NCBI GenBank assembly: GCA_033782935.1
Contig: JAWQEG010000504.1
Location: 315,001 to 379,000 of the forward strand
Source of the DNA: Petrolisthes cinctipes
Lineage: Eukaryota > Arthropoda > Malacostraca > Decapoda > Porcellanidae
Reading direction: 5' to 3'
DNA: 64,000 nt
Part shown: positions 33,409-46,024 of the stretch, piece by piece
Position numbering within the stretch: position 1 is the first letter of the stretch
Layout of the letters: each line of letters starts with the position of its first letter
Position numbers and translations under genes: made by a program
Notes under the pieces: model-generated
What the model saw: the letters and a program-made list of their open reading frames with translations, nothing else
The model's database searches: none
Told to the model about the DNA's origin: nothing

Positions 33409-36400
33409 CTACTTAAATCCACCAAAACGAGGGTGGCGCACCAGAAGTTCCTCCAGAACCTGATGGTTCAGCAGGTGTCGACAAACCACATCAGGTGGCA
33501 GGCCCTGGGGCAGCAAGTGTCGGACAGTGGGGCAGGCTAGGCAATAGTGCTCTATAGTGTTAGCACGAGGCGCTCGACACAAGCGACACTCAGTGAAGGG
33601 AGGCTCACCCTGCATCCCAGCAACCTGCCACGGTGGCCGGTAGCCAAGCCTCAAACGAGCAGAGACTACATTGTGCCTCCGAACCATGAGGCCTCGACGA
33701 CGGTAGGAATATTTGTGACGGCATACAGACTCGTAATGGGTGATGGAGATGCTGAAGGGCCTCTCTGCATCTCTGCGTCGCCGTACAGGGAGGAGAGCGG
33801 CGGAGAGGACTTTAGAGAGGTAACATGTCAGGGAGAGAGAACGTCCAGCACCACGAGGAGGCAGATGGCAGGCTTCCTTTGCGAGTCTGTCAACTGTACC
33901 ATTGTGACGTAAACCTACATGGGATGGCACCCATAAAAATTTGACAGTCAATTTACGATGACGCAATAAGGCCAAAAACAATAAAATCTGCTGAATAACA
34001 GTAGAGTGTGTGGGCTGAACACTAGAGAGGGAATGAAGGGCAGGTTTGGAGTCACAAAAAATGGCAGCATTCACTCCACGTTGACAAACAACACTAACAG
34101 CATCCAGAATTGCATACAGTTCACACAATGTTGAGCTAGAGTGGCTACAGAGACGACGGCCAACCCAGCCCCCTGGAGGTGACTCCAGGTCAGCCGAGAA
34201 AACAGCACAACCTGCAGCACCATGCACCTGCAATGAGCCATCAGTGTAGAGGCAATATGGATCTGTGATGGAGGACGTCACTGTTTCTATGTGTTCCAGA
34301 GCCAACTGCCGCTGTAGAGAAGGCAGCTCCGACTTGGAAGTAGGTGTAAAGCTCACATCAGGTGTTGGTAGCATCCATGGAGGGGGCCCTGGGGGGACGT
34401 CTGCAACCATTATATCTATATTAAGACCACGGAGCACAGAGGAAACAGACCTTATAAGAGCACGTCCAGCAGGCAGTATGGGAGGGACCGGGTAGTTTGG
34501 TCTAAGAGAAGTCCTGACTAACTGAGAGTAATGGGGTGAAAGATGTGGGAAATGGAGGCACTTGACAGTGAAGCAAGTAAACAAACATTACAATAAATTC
34601 TCTCGATTAATGGGGGAAGACGCAACTCACGCTGCATGTTCACTATCCTGGTCGACATTGGACAGCCGAGAATTATTCTCATTGCTCTATTCTGAAATTT
34701 TTCTAAAGTTTCAAGAGTAGCCCTAGGAAGTTGAATCAAAGCAGGGGAAAGGTAATCAAAAACTGAACGGATAAAAGCAATATAGATGGTCCTGGCTACT
34801 GGGATGGAGATGCCCGAGGAGTTGTTAGATAGCCATTGAAGTGGTGTAAGTCGGCGCTGGAGACGACCCAATAAGTCCTGGACAATGGGATGGTCTTGAG
34901 GTCTGGCAGGGACAATCGGCCAAATATTGACTGGCGCACCCAGGTAGCAGTACTGGGAACACATGGGAATGACAGTCCCTCCAATGGTGAACACTGGCTG
35001 AGCTTGAGGAAGGCGGCAGGCGAATATTCTGCTCTTATCTGGGGAGACAATAATGTCACAGTGAGAGGAGACCACAGAGAAGGAGTCAAGAAACCGCTGG
35101 AGATCCCTTGGTGAGGTAGAATGAACACAGATATCATCAGCATAGCACGTAATTGTAGTTCCAGGTATATCAGAGAGAGAAGTGAGCAGCCGATGCATCA
35201 GAATATTAAATAACAATGGGCTGAGAACACCCCCTTGAGGCGTACCAAGATGAAAACTGCGCAAAGGACTGAGCGCACCACTGAAAAACACACGGGAGGT
35301 CCTGTTACTCAGGTAGCCCCGAATCCACCGTAATAGATTACCCTTTATCCCAAAGTCAACCAGTTGATCCAAAATGACGTCTCTATTAGCAACATCGAAG
35401 GCACTTCGAAGGTCAATGAAGGCCACCACACTGTCCCTGTTAAGACTAGTGTACAGGTCGACTAGGCAGTGGTGTGTGCTCCGCTGGGGAAGGAAACCAA
35501 ACAGCCATGGAGAAAGGCGATCTTGCAGTCTGTACATGAGACGATTGAGTAAGATTCTCTCCATAACTTTACAAAAACAGGAAGTCAGGGAAATAGGCCT
35601 GAACTTTGCAGTGCCGGGCTTAGGGATGGGTATTATTGTGCTGCTGGTCCAGGCTCGTGGTACACAACCATCACGAAGACAAAGATTGTACAGTAGAAGT
35701 AGAGGGTTCCCAGGAACTTGTTGAAGTAGGCGCAGCACAGCATAAGTAATACCATCATCACCAGGGGAAGAAGCTCTACCCCGGGAGAGAGCACGTCGCA
35801 ACTCCTCCTCAGTTATCACCTCTGCATCATCGTCATCATCTTGCAACAGAGCAGACATTAGATGTAGCCGATGGACAGCAGCACGGGAAGTGAGTGCATT
35901 GTATGTGGATGGGTAGACTGGCTGAGGTAGATTGTTCTGACCAGGCATCGACAAGTTGTTGGGCATAGTCGGCGGGAGTGTGATGACGAGCAGTGGCTGT
36001 TGTCTTTTTAACAACCCGACGGATGAGGTGCCACATAGAAGCCACACTTGTTTGCTGGTTGATGCTGTCCGTGAACCGCTGCCAAGACTCAGTGTGAGCA
36101 CACTCCTGCAGGGCAATTAAAGCGTCCCTAGAAATCTGGTAACGATGGAGCAGGTCAGGGGTTGGGTTGGCTTGAAACAATAGGCCATCACGTTCAGCCT
36201 CCTCCTTTGCCTCCTGTATACGTGCATCCAGCGTCCAGGAGTGGGAAGTTTGGCGATGCTGGAGGTGAGGCCGGGACACGTATAGCCTATAAAAGTCATG
36301 AGTAGCAGATACAAGATCAGAGTACAACTGTTCAGCTGATGATATGTCAAATGTAGGGAATACATGGGCCATAAATAAGATGTAAGTCGGGCAATATTTA

Positions 36401-37110
36401 GGGGGCACAGCAATACGCAAACGAGTGGTTGAAGCACTTGACCCAGCAGTTAGAGAATAATGAAACCGAAGAGCGATGTGATCAGAGAATAAGTCTGACA
36501 TGGAGGAGCACAGGACCCGAGATGCTATCAGGCCAGATGAGAGGATGTAATCCAGAGTACCTCCCCAGCAATGAGTGGCACCGCCAGTGTCCCAGCGTGT
36601 CAGATGATGCTTGCGGATGTATGAAAGGAGTCGAACACCATTACGATTAATAGAGCCAGAACCATCACCCAAATCAGAATGCCGAGCATTAAAATATCCC
36701 ATATAAACCATACCACGCACTGTTGGAGAAGGAAGAGCCTCAAGAGTGAGTCTAGCTGGGGCAGAATAGACATTACATAGTTGGAGTACTCCATTCCCAG
36801 GTAGAACCTCAAATAGCTGAAAGGTCATGTCAGGATCAGTGGAGGTACGGAGAAGGCGATGTGGCAATGAGCTATGTATGTAAGTCAGGAAACCATTCCT
36901 TACCAGATGAACATATGGCACATAACCTGAGAGAGGAGGAGCTTGCCCAGCAGCGAGCGGCCGTCCTGGAAATGCTTCCTGGAGAAAAATAACACTGGGA
37001 TGATGACGAAAAACATAGGCCTTGAGTTGAGTGAGCTTAGCATAAAGGTGATACCACATACATTCCAGGAGATGACATCCAGCCGGCAATCACTAGCCAA
37101 CTCTGTATTT
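33409..37110 (-). pseudogene. LINE copy C ORF2 (EN-RT-RNase H), three frameshifts
   Basis: The endonuclease begins DCRLDVISWNVCGIT. A frameshift near 37045 moves it to the frame reading YAKLTQLKAYVFRHHPS. Its GDFNARH motif is GYFNARH here, so a catalytic Asp is lost. A second shift near 35885 leads into the RT: GRASSPGDDGITYAVLRLL, KPGTAKFRPISLTSCF, FIDLRSAFDVANRD, GTPQGGVLSPLLFN and CYADDICVHS. A third near 34570 leads to RNase H, with LYTDGS, TLCELYAIL, FCDSKPA and WVPSHVGLRHNGTVD, and the closing knuckle CRLCRAPRANTIEHYCLAC. It would not make a working polyprotein. Confidence 0.9.
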
Positions 37111-38575
37111 GGAGGTAGAAGTCCGGTGAGTGGGGGCAGATGAGCGATCTGGAGAAGAAGATGGACCAGGAGAAGGGACTGACTCGAAAAGCTTTTCAAG
37201 GCGAGATGCAACAGTATCCATCTTTTCGGTAAGGGTAGTGACAGTTGAGATGATGGCCTGCTGAGCCTCGACCAAGGTGGAGAGTTTGGAGTCATTGGCA
37301 GCCTGCGCGGCAACTAGTCCATCAATCCTGGCTTCAAGGGCAGAAAAGCGGTTCTCGAGAGCCGTACATCGTGCCATGAGGGTAGCAACAGACTTGCGGA
37401 GGGCCAGGTCTGGAGGTGAGGCAGGGCTGGTAGGAGGAGCAGACTGGGGAGGTGGTGGTGGTGGCGGTGGTGGAGGCGGAGCAATAGTAGTGACACGAGC
37501 CTGGACCTGACGTCGAATACATCCATGCCACACTTTAACCCCTGGCTGAAGGCATCGTGGACACTTCCATCGACTCGTATCCTCAGGAGGTGAATACTCA
37601 GAGGTGGAGGCAGCAGGACGTGATGGTTCGCCCCTGACAGGACACGTCTTGGAATCATGGTCGGCAGCACACCATGCACACTTCGGCCTGGCAGAACAGT
37701 ACCGGGAGATATGCCCCACACCCCAGCACCTGTAGCACCAAAGCTGGTCATTATGAAGTTTCCCCACCTCACACGGTGGAAGACAAGGGAGGAAATCAAA
37801 GGAAATCTCATTTGGAGGTTGATCAGGATGACTCCAGACAACAACAATACGGCTAATGGGGGAACCATCTTGGAAAAAAACGACGGGCAAAGTACACACC
37901 AGGGTATCCCTTAGCAAGTTTCGGGTCAACATCAATAGGAAAACGGGTAAGGATGTAGCTGGGGAACTTACGAGGCCTTTCGGGTGAGTCTTCAAGAATG
38001 AGGGGCAGAGACAAAAATTCACCAGCCTTCACTCTATCAATGATATCCTGACGCTTCCTAGAGATGTAGACAAACCGGGAGGTGACAGCAGCCATCTTCA
38101 CTTCAGCCAGTTCACGCTGCAGCTGGAAGGCCCTGTTGACATCAGACAACCAACGCAACTTTGTGTCCGTAGATGGGTTCCCAGAGAAGGAGAGCTTGAC
38201 ATAGGCCTTTCTTGGGGCAAAAGCAGGAAGGTTGGACGAGGGCAAGGAGTTGGTATACAAGGAAGAAACACCACGTTGAGGCAGAGAAGGTACTTCATGC
38301 ACAGCTGAAGCACCCTTGGCAGTCTTGGCAGCCGGAGGCAAACAGTCCACACCATCGGAATCCTGCAAGGAGTCGGACGAGGCATCAACGGGTCGCTTGG
38401 TAGAGGTTGAGGAGGTGGAAGGCTTCATCCTGAGCTGCGGAGTGACCGAGGAGAGGGGGGGAGGGTTGCGAGAAGGCAGCTCAGGCCAGTGATCCTCGAT
38501 AGGAGACTCATCCTCCTCCGACATGGCCAAGTCGGCCTCCAGGCAGGAAGCCACATCCGAATCCGCGCTCTCCAT
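37093..38575 (-). pseudogene. LINE copy C ORF1, one homopolymer frameshift
   Basis: The protein starts MESADSDVASCLEADLAMSE, is Ser/Pro-rich, then has a conserved core (DVNRAFQLQRELAEVKMAAV; VDPKLAKGYPGVYFA). After a frameshift it continues with zinc knuckles CYRCWGVGHISRYC and CAWCAADHDSKTC, a further CPRC segment, a proline run and a coiled-coil tail (LMARCTALENRFSALEARID). The only break is an extra A in the run at 37874..37880 (seven A, against six in copies A and B). Confidence 0.88.
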
Positions 38576-38859
38576 TAGGCCAGGCAAGGCCTAGATGGGA
38601 GGCGAACAACTGAACACACACAAACACACGAACATACACACACAGAACCACAATAAAAAAAATAAACCACCAACAACAATACCACAAACAGCAAAACCAC
38701 AAAAAAAACGAGATAGAAAATATAAACAACCCCTATAACACCACAGACACAACAACACACAAACAAGAACGTTGAAACAAGACAAACAACAACACAAACA
38801 ACAACACAGGCAGAGCGCCAGGAACACATCTTCACTCCAGGAAGGTTGGGGTGAGACTC

Positions 38860-39331
38860 GTGTTTAGTTAGTGATTTCATGAATTCTCTGGCAATATTCT
38901 TTCGTGTGCTAGTTCATTATAAAATATGGGGATAGTATATTGCAATAATTATATACATAAATGTCATTCACACAGCCAAAATATGATTGCGTAGCCTTAA
39001 AACACAATTAATTATACATGTCAAACAGGGAGTCAAGCTTGTATCGGTTCGAAACGTATGTTTGTGCTTGTGTGGCATCTTAATCGTTTGAGTGGGCTGT
39101 CGTCCAGAAAGGATCCGAGCCATATCTCCGGCCCAAACTCAGGTGGGCTAGAGACTGTGGTGCGCGAGTGTACCTCTGTTTATCTTTCTATTTTTGCTCT
39201 AGCTACCTCAATAATTAACTTTACAATCTTCGAAGTAAAATGTGGATTTTGTTGTGACTTAACTATCGTCTAGCTATAGAGATAATACACATGGGAATAA
39301 CTGATATGAGTTTTATACTGTCTATACTCAC
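38860..39331. other. Non-coding DNA with one arm of the hairpin MITE
   Basis: At 39090..39172 the sequence GTGGGCTGTCGTCCAGAAA and GTGGGCTAGAGACTGTGG match one arm of the element at 2816..3027, and the TA end is at about 39171. No gene is seen. Confidence 0.5.
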
Positions 39332-39438
39332 CAGTGGAAATTGTAGAGTTAAATATGTTAGTGAATCCAGGCAATCTTGGAGAGCGGCCAGGAGGTCCAC
39401 CCTTAATTGCTTCGCCTCATTCCAAATACGTTCTCCCC
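39332..39438 (-). CDS. Orphan LRR-like exon
   Basis: Minus-strand exon of 107 bp with acceptor TATATTTCAG at 39439-39440 and donor CCACTG|GTGAGT at 39330-39331. The single sensible frame reads GERIWNEAKQLRVDLLAALQ, then DCLDSLTYLTLQFPL. The LxxLxxLxLxxxPL spacing is LRR-like but short. It starts with two bases of a split codon and ends in phase 0. It may belong to the 5' part of the NLR-like gene or to another gene. LINE copy C and a SINE lie in the presumed intron after it. Confidence 0.55.
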
Positions 39439-40263
39439 CTGAAATATAATGGATGCGAAGGTAAAAATTTATAATATTGTTAACGTTACTTTTACTGACG
39501 GCTTTTACCTTCATCTCAAATTACCCAAACCTGAGTTGTTTAAGAGTACGCAACCAACACGAATTATTGATCCCGAAATGCAAATTTTCTCGAAAAAAAA
39601 ACACACAAAAACTTAGTAGTGGTAATAAATGGAGAAAGGGAAACTGCTGAGTATAACACTATGGTAAAGGAAAATAGCATCATGGATGTGGGATCACACC
39701 AAATTTGAATTTACATTTTATTGATCACAATAACAATTAAGAAATAAATATAAGTGTGCCATGTTAAGCACATGAACAGTCAGAGTTCCTAGCTGGCAAC
39801 CCACGGATAGAAAGAGAAGCCTGGGTAGAGAGAGATACGAGTGGAGAAAAGAGATTCGAAAGTTGGCAGGAATGTGTTAATTTGGAGTAGACTGATATCA
39901 AACAGAGAAAACTAGAGTGTTTTGAAATGCCTCAATCCACCAGTTTACCCACGATGTTAGTTGTTGTTGATGTTGTTGATGTTCTCCAGGGGCAGAAAGG
40001 CCTCCTGCCCCACAAACCCCCGGTACGCTCTGTTCGCAGTGAAAAAAACAAAAACAAAAATAAAGTAGGGGCTGGCCCTATATGCCTGGGCTACCGAAGC
40101 ATATCCCAGGAAGATGGGACCAAAGCTTACTGGACCAGGGAGTCTGAAAGCTTCCGACCGCTAAGGAGATTGAGAGAGCTACAAGTGGAGCCGCGCCTTC
40201 CATGTGACCAATCCTAAAGGGACCATAAAGGGGGAGTTAGTTTAGACTGCAGTATTCAAAGGG

Positions 40264-40324
<61 letters not shown>

Positions 40325-41689
40325 GGTGATTCAAAACTACATTTACAAAATGACAGGGTAAAGTCCTGACATGATGTTAAACATATTTCCATATGTAATT
40401 TTCAAAAATTTAAAAAGTTAATTAATCTCTTTCTCTCTCTCTCTCTCTCTAGCGTCTGAATGTCTGGCCTAGTCATTTTCTCTGATGACTTTATCAGGGT
40501 AATAAAATGTCCTGTCATATTGCATTGGTTGAGCATGTATAAAAATATCACATATATATATATATATATATTATTTTTTTAGGGCCTGAGTACATAATAT
40601 TGGATTGATCATTTTCGGCGACACACAGAATGATAATGAAGGTGGTGAGAAGGAGAGTGAGGTGGGAATGTGGAGGAGTAGAGTGAAGGAGTGCTGGCAT
40701 TGGGAGGCAGATGAGACACAGTGATTATTGGGTAGATTTTTTTTTTTTTTTTTTTTTTTGGTAGATATGACTCTCCACAACAAAACACAATCCTCTGGTA
40801 ACCAGTAACACAACACGATCTATCAGAAAATGTCTTGACTGCTGCCGAGTAACGAAATTAGCTTTAGCTTTACTTATAATATCTTCCAATACTGAGTAGG
40901 TGGTGGAAGATTTAAGTTTATGACTTGGTAAATTTTTAACTATTATAAGATAAGATACATAAAAGATTTATTGCCCTTCCGGACTCAAGCCCTTCTCATG
41001 AAATTTTTCAATTGTTCTTATTTGCTTTTAATATTTCTCCAAGTTACTGTTCCTACTCTGTATCTCTTGTCTTCTCGTATTAGTGTCTTCCAGAACCATT
41101 ATGATCTTTCTTCCTCTTCATTTGCTTCAAAAAGCTCAACCGTTGAGCACATCTATATCATATTTAGAAGTGAACGTCAGTACCTTATCTGCCCTAAATA
41201 GAAGACACCTAACACCTGCTGACTATGTAAGGAAAGAAAGCCGGATGACTGTGTGTTCAGCTGGTATAGCCATGTTGTGTGAACGTTACGCAATATTGAC
41301 AAGATATATACCGGTATTAATTCATTATAAGATCTATAAAAGCTACGTTTATCGTTCTCAAGTTGGTCTCACTTGCAATACTACAATTGTCTACCACGAC
41401 AAAACATAGCGACAAAGAAATTATATTCATGAATTGGGTGGTGTATGGACACGACCTTTAACGATTATGAATGTTTTTGTAATGATTATTCCCTTTCCTT
41501 TTCTTAGTAATCGGCTGAATAAGAATCATTACAAGACTCACAAAGAAAGCATTTATTAATCATCAGTAATTGCTGACGTGTGAGTGTTATTGCTATGTAA
41601 AGTTTGTCATTATTTTCTATAATAAAGCAAATCTCTTGGAATGTAGCATTCTCTTGGATTTAATTAAATATCAGAAGAAAAATGATTAA
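39439..41689. other. Repeat-rich DNA without a recognised gene
   Basis: It contains GTTGTTGTTGATGTTGTTG near 39959, a possible reversed LINE tail, and a moderately GC-rich open stretch at 39927..40217 that I cannot assign. A (TA)n run at 40267..40321 is followed by ACAGGGTGATTCAAAACT, a mariner-like end with no partner found. Poly(T) lies at 40737..40759. The region 40860..41690 shows nothing exon-like with confidence. Confidence 0.4.
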
Positions 41690-41998
41690 GATGCCCACAA
41701 AAGATTTGCACCCACCACAGACACCACCCTCACCCCATCCTTCCTCACCCCACATAACCCCCAGCATACCCCGTCCTGTCCATCTCGAAGATATCCCTCA
41801 ACACCTACACCTCACACCCATCCCATACATCCTTCTCTTCCAGCCCTACCTATCGCCCCCTTTCACCCTCTTCTACGATCCACCTTCCCTCTACCCCGTC
41901 CATCCCGCCTACACCTACCCCCAACTCCACCAACCCCCCACCCAAATCCTCCACGACACCTTTAATCCTTTCTGATCTTCCCCAGGACAGTATTCTCA

Positions 41999-42249
41999 TC
42001 ACACGGCCATTGCCAGCCACGCCCCCTCGCACTTTCAACCCAGACCTCGCTTCACAGCCACCACCACTCGCTGCCACACCTTCTCCTCCTGAACACTTGC
42101 TGGTCGACGAGCCTTCCTTACCTCCCGAGGGTTTCACGTCACGTGCTGGGCATACCATACGGCGACCAGCAAAATACCTCTCCATGCTGCACAATGCAAA
42201 CACACACCTATTCCACATGCTACCTAGTACACACACCCCATACTATTAA
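41999..42249 (+). pseudogene. Retrotransposon pol C-terminal remnant
   Basis: A short open frame reads Pro/Thr-rich sequence, then PPEGFTSRAGHTIRRPAKYL, and stops at 42247..42249, about 140 bp before the polypurine tract. The position and the RAGHTIRRP motif match the end of LTR-retrotransposon integrase polyproteins. Upstream, 41682..41975 is open in another frame, Pro/His-rich, and ends at a stop, so the reading is broken. Confidence 0.6.
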
Positions 42250-42399
42250 TTCAATATGTTTTTCGTACACCTTACACACAACCTGCACACTCTTGTATTA
42301 CACTTATTTATTCATATATTTATATTTTTGTTATATGTTTGTTTTCTCTTCCCTTTCTCCCCGTATGTTTCTAAACATTTCTCTGGGGAAAGGGGGTAA

Positions 42400-43025
42400 T
42401 GTAGCGGCCACATATATGGCCACTCTATGTACCACATATATGACCACTCCTGTAGCGCCAGGTATACCACTCCTATATCCCTGTGTCTATTCTTAGCCAG
42501 ATGGGTACACTAATCCCTGACCCAGACAGACCTAAGCCACCCTTGGGAGCATGCCTGCCTTCAGCCAAGCCGCCTCATGCCCCCTGGAGATGCCAGCTGC
42601 AGTCTCCCTTCCCCAAGCCAGGCTGACTCATTCATGGGAACGTCTACCTGCCCACACTCATAGGTCAGGCAATCATGTAGTAACACCTCATCCGGGACCT
42701 GGGTTGGACCATATATAAGGGCCCAGGCCTCCTGGGTCAATCACTTACACTTGAGCACTGGAAAGAGAAGGTCCTGCCTGCCACCACCCTGTCTGCTGCC
42801 ACACCTGCCTAGCTGCCTCAAGCCTATCCGTGTTCCCGTCTTGATCACACGGCCATCCTCCAGCCAACTCTCCTGCAGCAACCACGGTTCACCTACGGCA
42901 CGGCACGGCACACCAGCATACTACCATATTCTGTGTGACCTTTATGTACTACCAATAAACTGTATTGTGTATTCTAGAGTCTGTTCATCCCAGGTAATGA
43001 CGCAAGGTCTTCCTTGATGTTATAA
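42400..43025 (+). repeat. 3' long terminal repeat
   Basis: About 626 bp, homologous to the solo LTR at 13502..14066 but with an extra segment near 42590..42670. It has TATA-like and polyadenylation signals in the expected order. Confidence 0.8.
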
Positions 43026-43200
43026 ATTGTTTGTTATTTTGTTCGTTTGTTTTTTATTTGCTATTTTGTTTGTTTGTTTATTTGTTTGTTATTTTGTTGT
43101 TTGTTGTTTTTTGTTATTTTGTTTGTTGTTTATGTGTTATTTTGTTTGTTGTTTTGTTTGTTCATTTGTTTGGTTATTTTGTGTGTTTATTTTAGCTTAT
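43026..43200. repeat. (TTTG)n-rich tract
   Basis: Repeats of TTTGTTTGTT directly after the LTR. The open hydrophobic frame across it is low complexity. Confidence 0.8.
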
Positions 43201-43378
43201 GTAATGGTCATTAAGGCGATATATTTACAGAGTGATAGAAAGTATTATGGTGAACTAAAGGTGTTTACATCAGTGTGAGTGTCATTAGTGTCATTCTCCT
43301 CTGACTGGTGTTACTCACTCTTAACAGGTGTATATATCAGTGTGTGTGTCATTCTCCTTTGAATTAGGTCATGACATG

Positions 43379-44773
43379 TACAGTTGCCAAAAAAGGAATT
43401 GCAACAAAAAAGAAATTGAATGTGGCCAATAATGCCAGCTCCACCCGTAGTAAACATCCCCAGTCATGTGAATGAATTGCCCTCAACCCTACTTCCTGTG
43501 CAAAGAGAACTGTTACTCTACATCATATTATGTTATGAATGAATGGGTGTTACTGTGCCAAGCTGTTGTTTTAGTATTCATATGTGTTTTGCTTAAGTTA
43601 ATTATGAAAAATAGCGCTGGGATTCATGTGGCACCATGTCACACAAATAAATGAGGTTTAAATGTTAATTTATTGCATGGTTTATTTATATTTTTGGAAG
43701 GCATAGTTTCCACAGTCCAAACAAATCTAACTTTATTTATCGGATTAATGGTGTGTAGACAAGAACGTATCGTTGGGTCCTGATGCCCGATGCTCCGGAA
43801 ACGACGCTCATATATAATATATGGGCCAAGGCTGGCCTTAATATGGGCGTCGTACCCCGAGCATTGGGCATCGGGAACCGACGATATGTTCTTGTCTACG
43901 GCCATAAGAGACAGCCGTCTCCTCCGTCATCCCCATCTTCACTATCTCTGAGATAAGTCAGGTTTCTTTTCTCCCTCTCTCTACCTATTTCTTCATTACG
44001 TTTTAGTAGTTGTCCTGTGTATGTTTGTGTGTGTATGGCTTGGGCACTAACACACTGTATTCCAACACTACGTTCAAGGGTTCAAACCTCTGATGTCGCG
44101 GGAAGTTGTTAGTAGCCTGAGATCAAAGCTTCCCTTGCCACATTTGTTGGGATTCAGGCATTTTTAGAGTGTTAACCTAACTGGAGTTCGAAATTCTTTA
44201 TACCATCTCGAACCAACATGTAACTGATGTTTCTCAAAAGTGATGTATGGTGATGTATAGGCCTACATTTTTTTACTTTAATAACACCTGGGTAAAATAG
44301 ATTAGAACGTACTACAGTAAGATCAGCAATAATATTAAAGTTTATATTTTATACTTAATCAACGAAAATTATAATGGTTTCGGTTAGGATGATACAGAAC
44401 TTTCTTCATTTCTCTCACCCAGGCCCACCTTGCTCACAGCAAAATTATTTTATTTGGATCACTGTTTACAAATGATGATTATATTTTCACTTTATTTTTC
44501 TATATTGTAACTTTTTCAAAATAAGAGTATCAAAATATTAAATTCCTATCTGATGTAATAACTAGTAGTAATCCAGTATTGACAGATGTAAAGGCAGATA
44601 TGACTGTTTAGCGACTAAGTTCATCAGCCAATCATATTGATTCACTACAAACGCAGGGAGTAGGGATGAAGGTGCTTCATTCATAATGTCATTGAGTGAT
44701 TACTACTGGTAGAGCTGCCAGATTTCGCCACATTCAATTCATTTTTTGTCACAATTCCTTTTTTGGCAACTTT
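43379..44773. mobile_element. Mariner-like element, 1.4 kb, non-autonomous
   Basis: The left end is TACAGTTGCCAAAAAAGGAA and the right end is TTCCTTTTTTGGCAACTTTA, a partly decayed complement. The arms of about 45 bases include AAATTGAATGTGGC. No transposase frame is visible. A separate hairpin is nested at 43755..43903. Confidence 0.75.
43755..43903. mobile_element. Nested 150-bp hairpin
   Basis: The arms are GTAGACAAGAACGTATCGTT and ACGATATGTTCTTGTCTACG. The centre has a second palindrome around GACGCTCATAT and ATATGGGCGTC. Confidence 0.7.
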
Positions 44774-44961
44774 ACTTAGAATGTCTTCCGTCTTTCACTT
44801 GATATCAGGTTTAATCTGTAATCGGATTACACCATCTTACTCAGGAGGTTTTGTTTTACTTGAGGAAATGTTTTATAACATCATTGATTTAGTACTGATG
44901 TAAAAACGATAAAAGTGGTATAAATATATTGGTGAACTTTATTCACTTCTACTCATCATAA

Positions 44962-45145
44962 TTTTTTTTTATTCTATACCTCAACCTCGGGGCTGTAGGC
45001 TGTCAGTAGCCCGTGACTCTTGCGAGGCCCCGAGATTATTGGGTGTCGGACCAGATGAGACAGTGAAGCTACGTGGTGATGTTGGTACTGTAGCTTCTCT
45101 TCTGCTCCACTAGATGTCGACACCTTATTTATACACGTACTTTGT
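44962..45145 (-). mobile_element. tRNA-derived SINE body, 5'-truncated
   Basis: It shares the body with the full-length copy at 63003 (CCCAATAATCTCGGGGCC; GTCTCATCTGGTCCGACACC; GTGTATAAATAAGGTGTCG) and a poly(A) seen as poly(T). The tRNA-like head is missing. Confidence 0.78.
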
Positions 45146-45244
45146 TTCCTATTTTATCGAGTTGTGACAAACATATGTGAACTCTATAATCACTACTAAG
45201 ACTAATGATATCAAGTAAAATGGTTTATCTTGAATAATAGAAGA

Positions 45245-45560
45245 GTTAGAGTAAATAATATACAAAGATATACTACCAGGAGTGTGGGTGACAGAGAGGA
45301 TACTCACCTTGGTAATAATATACAAAGATATATATACTACCAGGAGTGTAGGTGACAGAGAGGATACTCACCTTGGTAATAATATACAAAGATATACATA
45401 CTACCAGGAGTGTGGGTGACAGAGAGGATACTCACCTTGGTAATAATATACAAAGATATATATACTACCAGGAGTGTAGGTGACAGAGAGGATACTCACC
45501 TTGGTAATAATATACAAAGATATACATACTACCAGGAGTGTAGATGACAGAGAGGATACT
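45245..45560 (-). repeat. Tandem repeat carrying a 5' splice site
   Basis: About five units of 65-70 bases. On the minus strand each reads ACACTCCTGGTAGTATATAT, then TTTGTATATTATTACCAAG|GTGAGTATCC. The unit at the high-coordinate end (45545..45560) has AAG|ATGAGT, a broken donor, directly after an exon-like stretch. Confidence 0.85.
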
Positions 45561-45672
45561 CATCTTGGTGGAGCTGTAGCAGAGCAGGAGTCTAGGAGAG
45601 TGTGTCACCCAATCAGAAGAGAGCTTACCAATGATGTCTACAGCCCCGTAGAACACAAGTTTTGGACTGACT
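45561..45672 (-). pseudogene. Possible dead exon next to the donor repeats
   Basis: The minus-strand frame reads PKLVFYGAVDIIGKLSSDWV, then THSPRLLLCYSSTK, up to an AAG|ATGAGT where a GT donor would be expected. A possible acceptor is AATAAAGTCAG at about 45672. It looks like coding sequence whose donor has mutated, or a chance frame. The family is not recognised. Evidence is weak. Confidence 0.3.
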
Positions 45673-46024
45673 TTATTATTATCATTATGTTTGTGTTATC
45701 ACATAATTATTGTCCTGATGATATTATTATTATTATTATCATTTTTATTATTGTGTGTTACCACATAGTTAGTGTTCTGAAATTATTATTATTTTTATTA
45801 GTGTGTATTTCTACATAATTATTGTCCTGTGGTATTATTATTATTATTATTATGTGTGTAAATCAACAAGTTAAATTATCTGTCAACATTTTGAAACAAT
45901 ACAACCATCAATGTAAACAAAGGAGATCTAAAGTCATTACTAATATTATAATTATATTTATTGAATAACAAGATAACTACAGGATATAAGTAATAAAAAT
46001 GAACTACTTAATGTGAGATTCACT

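Larger units (their letters stand above)
33207..38859 (-). mobile_element. I-superfamily LINE copy C, full length
   Basis: This is the best-preserved copy in the window. The 5' terminus GAGTCTCACCCCAACC is at 38859, a CA/GT-rich leader runs to 38576, ORF1 is 38575..37093, ORF2 runs to 33409, and a short 3' UTR ends in a poly(A) seen as poly(T) at 33207..33230. Domain order is ORF1 zinc knuckles, then AP-type endonuclease, RT, RNase H and a C-terminal CCHC. That order with RNase H points to the I superfamily. Only a few frameshifts disable it. No clear target duplication was found. Confidence 0.93.
41690..43025 (+). mobile_element. LTR retrotransposon 3' end (pol tail, PPT, 3' LTR)
   Basis: A decayed pol C-terminus is followed by a polypurine tract (GGGGAAAGGGGG at 42385..42396) and an LTR beginning TGTAGCGGCCACATATATGG at 42400. 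The closing pol motif TIRRPAKYL is typical of Gypsy-type polyproteins (inference). No 5' part, protease or RT is present in the window. The LTR carries CATATATAAGGGCCC near 42710 and CAATAAACTG near 42952. Confidence 0.75.

Noticed and set aside
39927..40217. 96-codon open frame with moderately complex sequence.
   Set aside because: No recognised motif or splice context. It lies next to a GTTGTTGTTGATG tract that may be a LINE tail, so it is left unassigned.
41083..41409. 108-codon open frame on the plus strand.
   Set aside because: Composition and context are those of AT-rich non-coding DNA. No domain, and the start and stop are arbitrary.
45245..45560. Regular repeats that could suggest a CRISPR array; the same holds for 4880..5084 and 46988..47288.
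   Set aside because: Units are direct tandem copies with no unique spacers, in a eukaryotic context with introns and LINEs.
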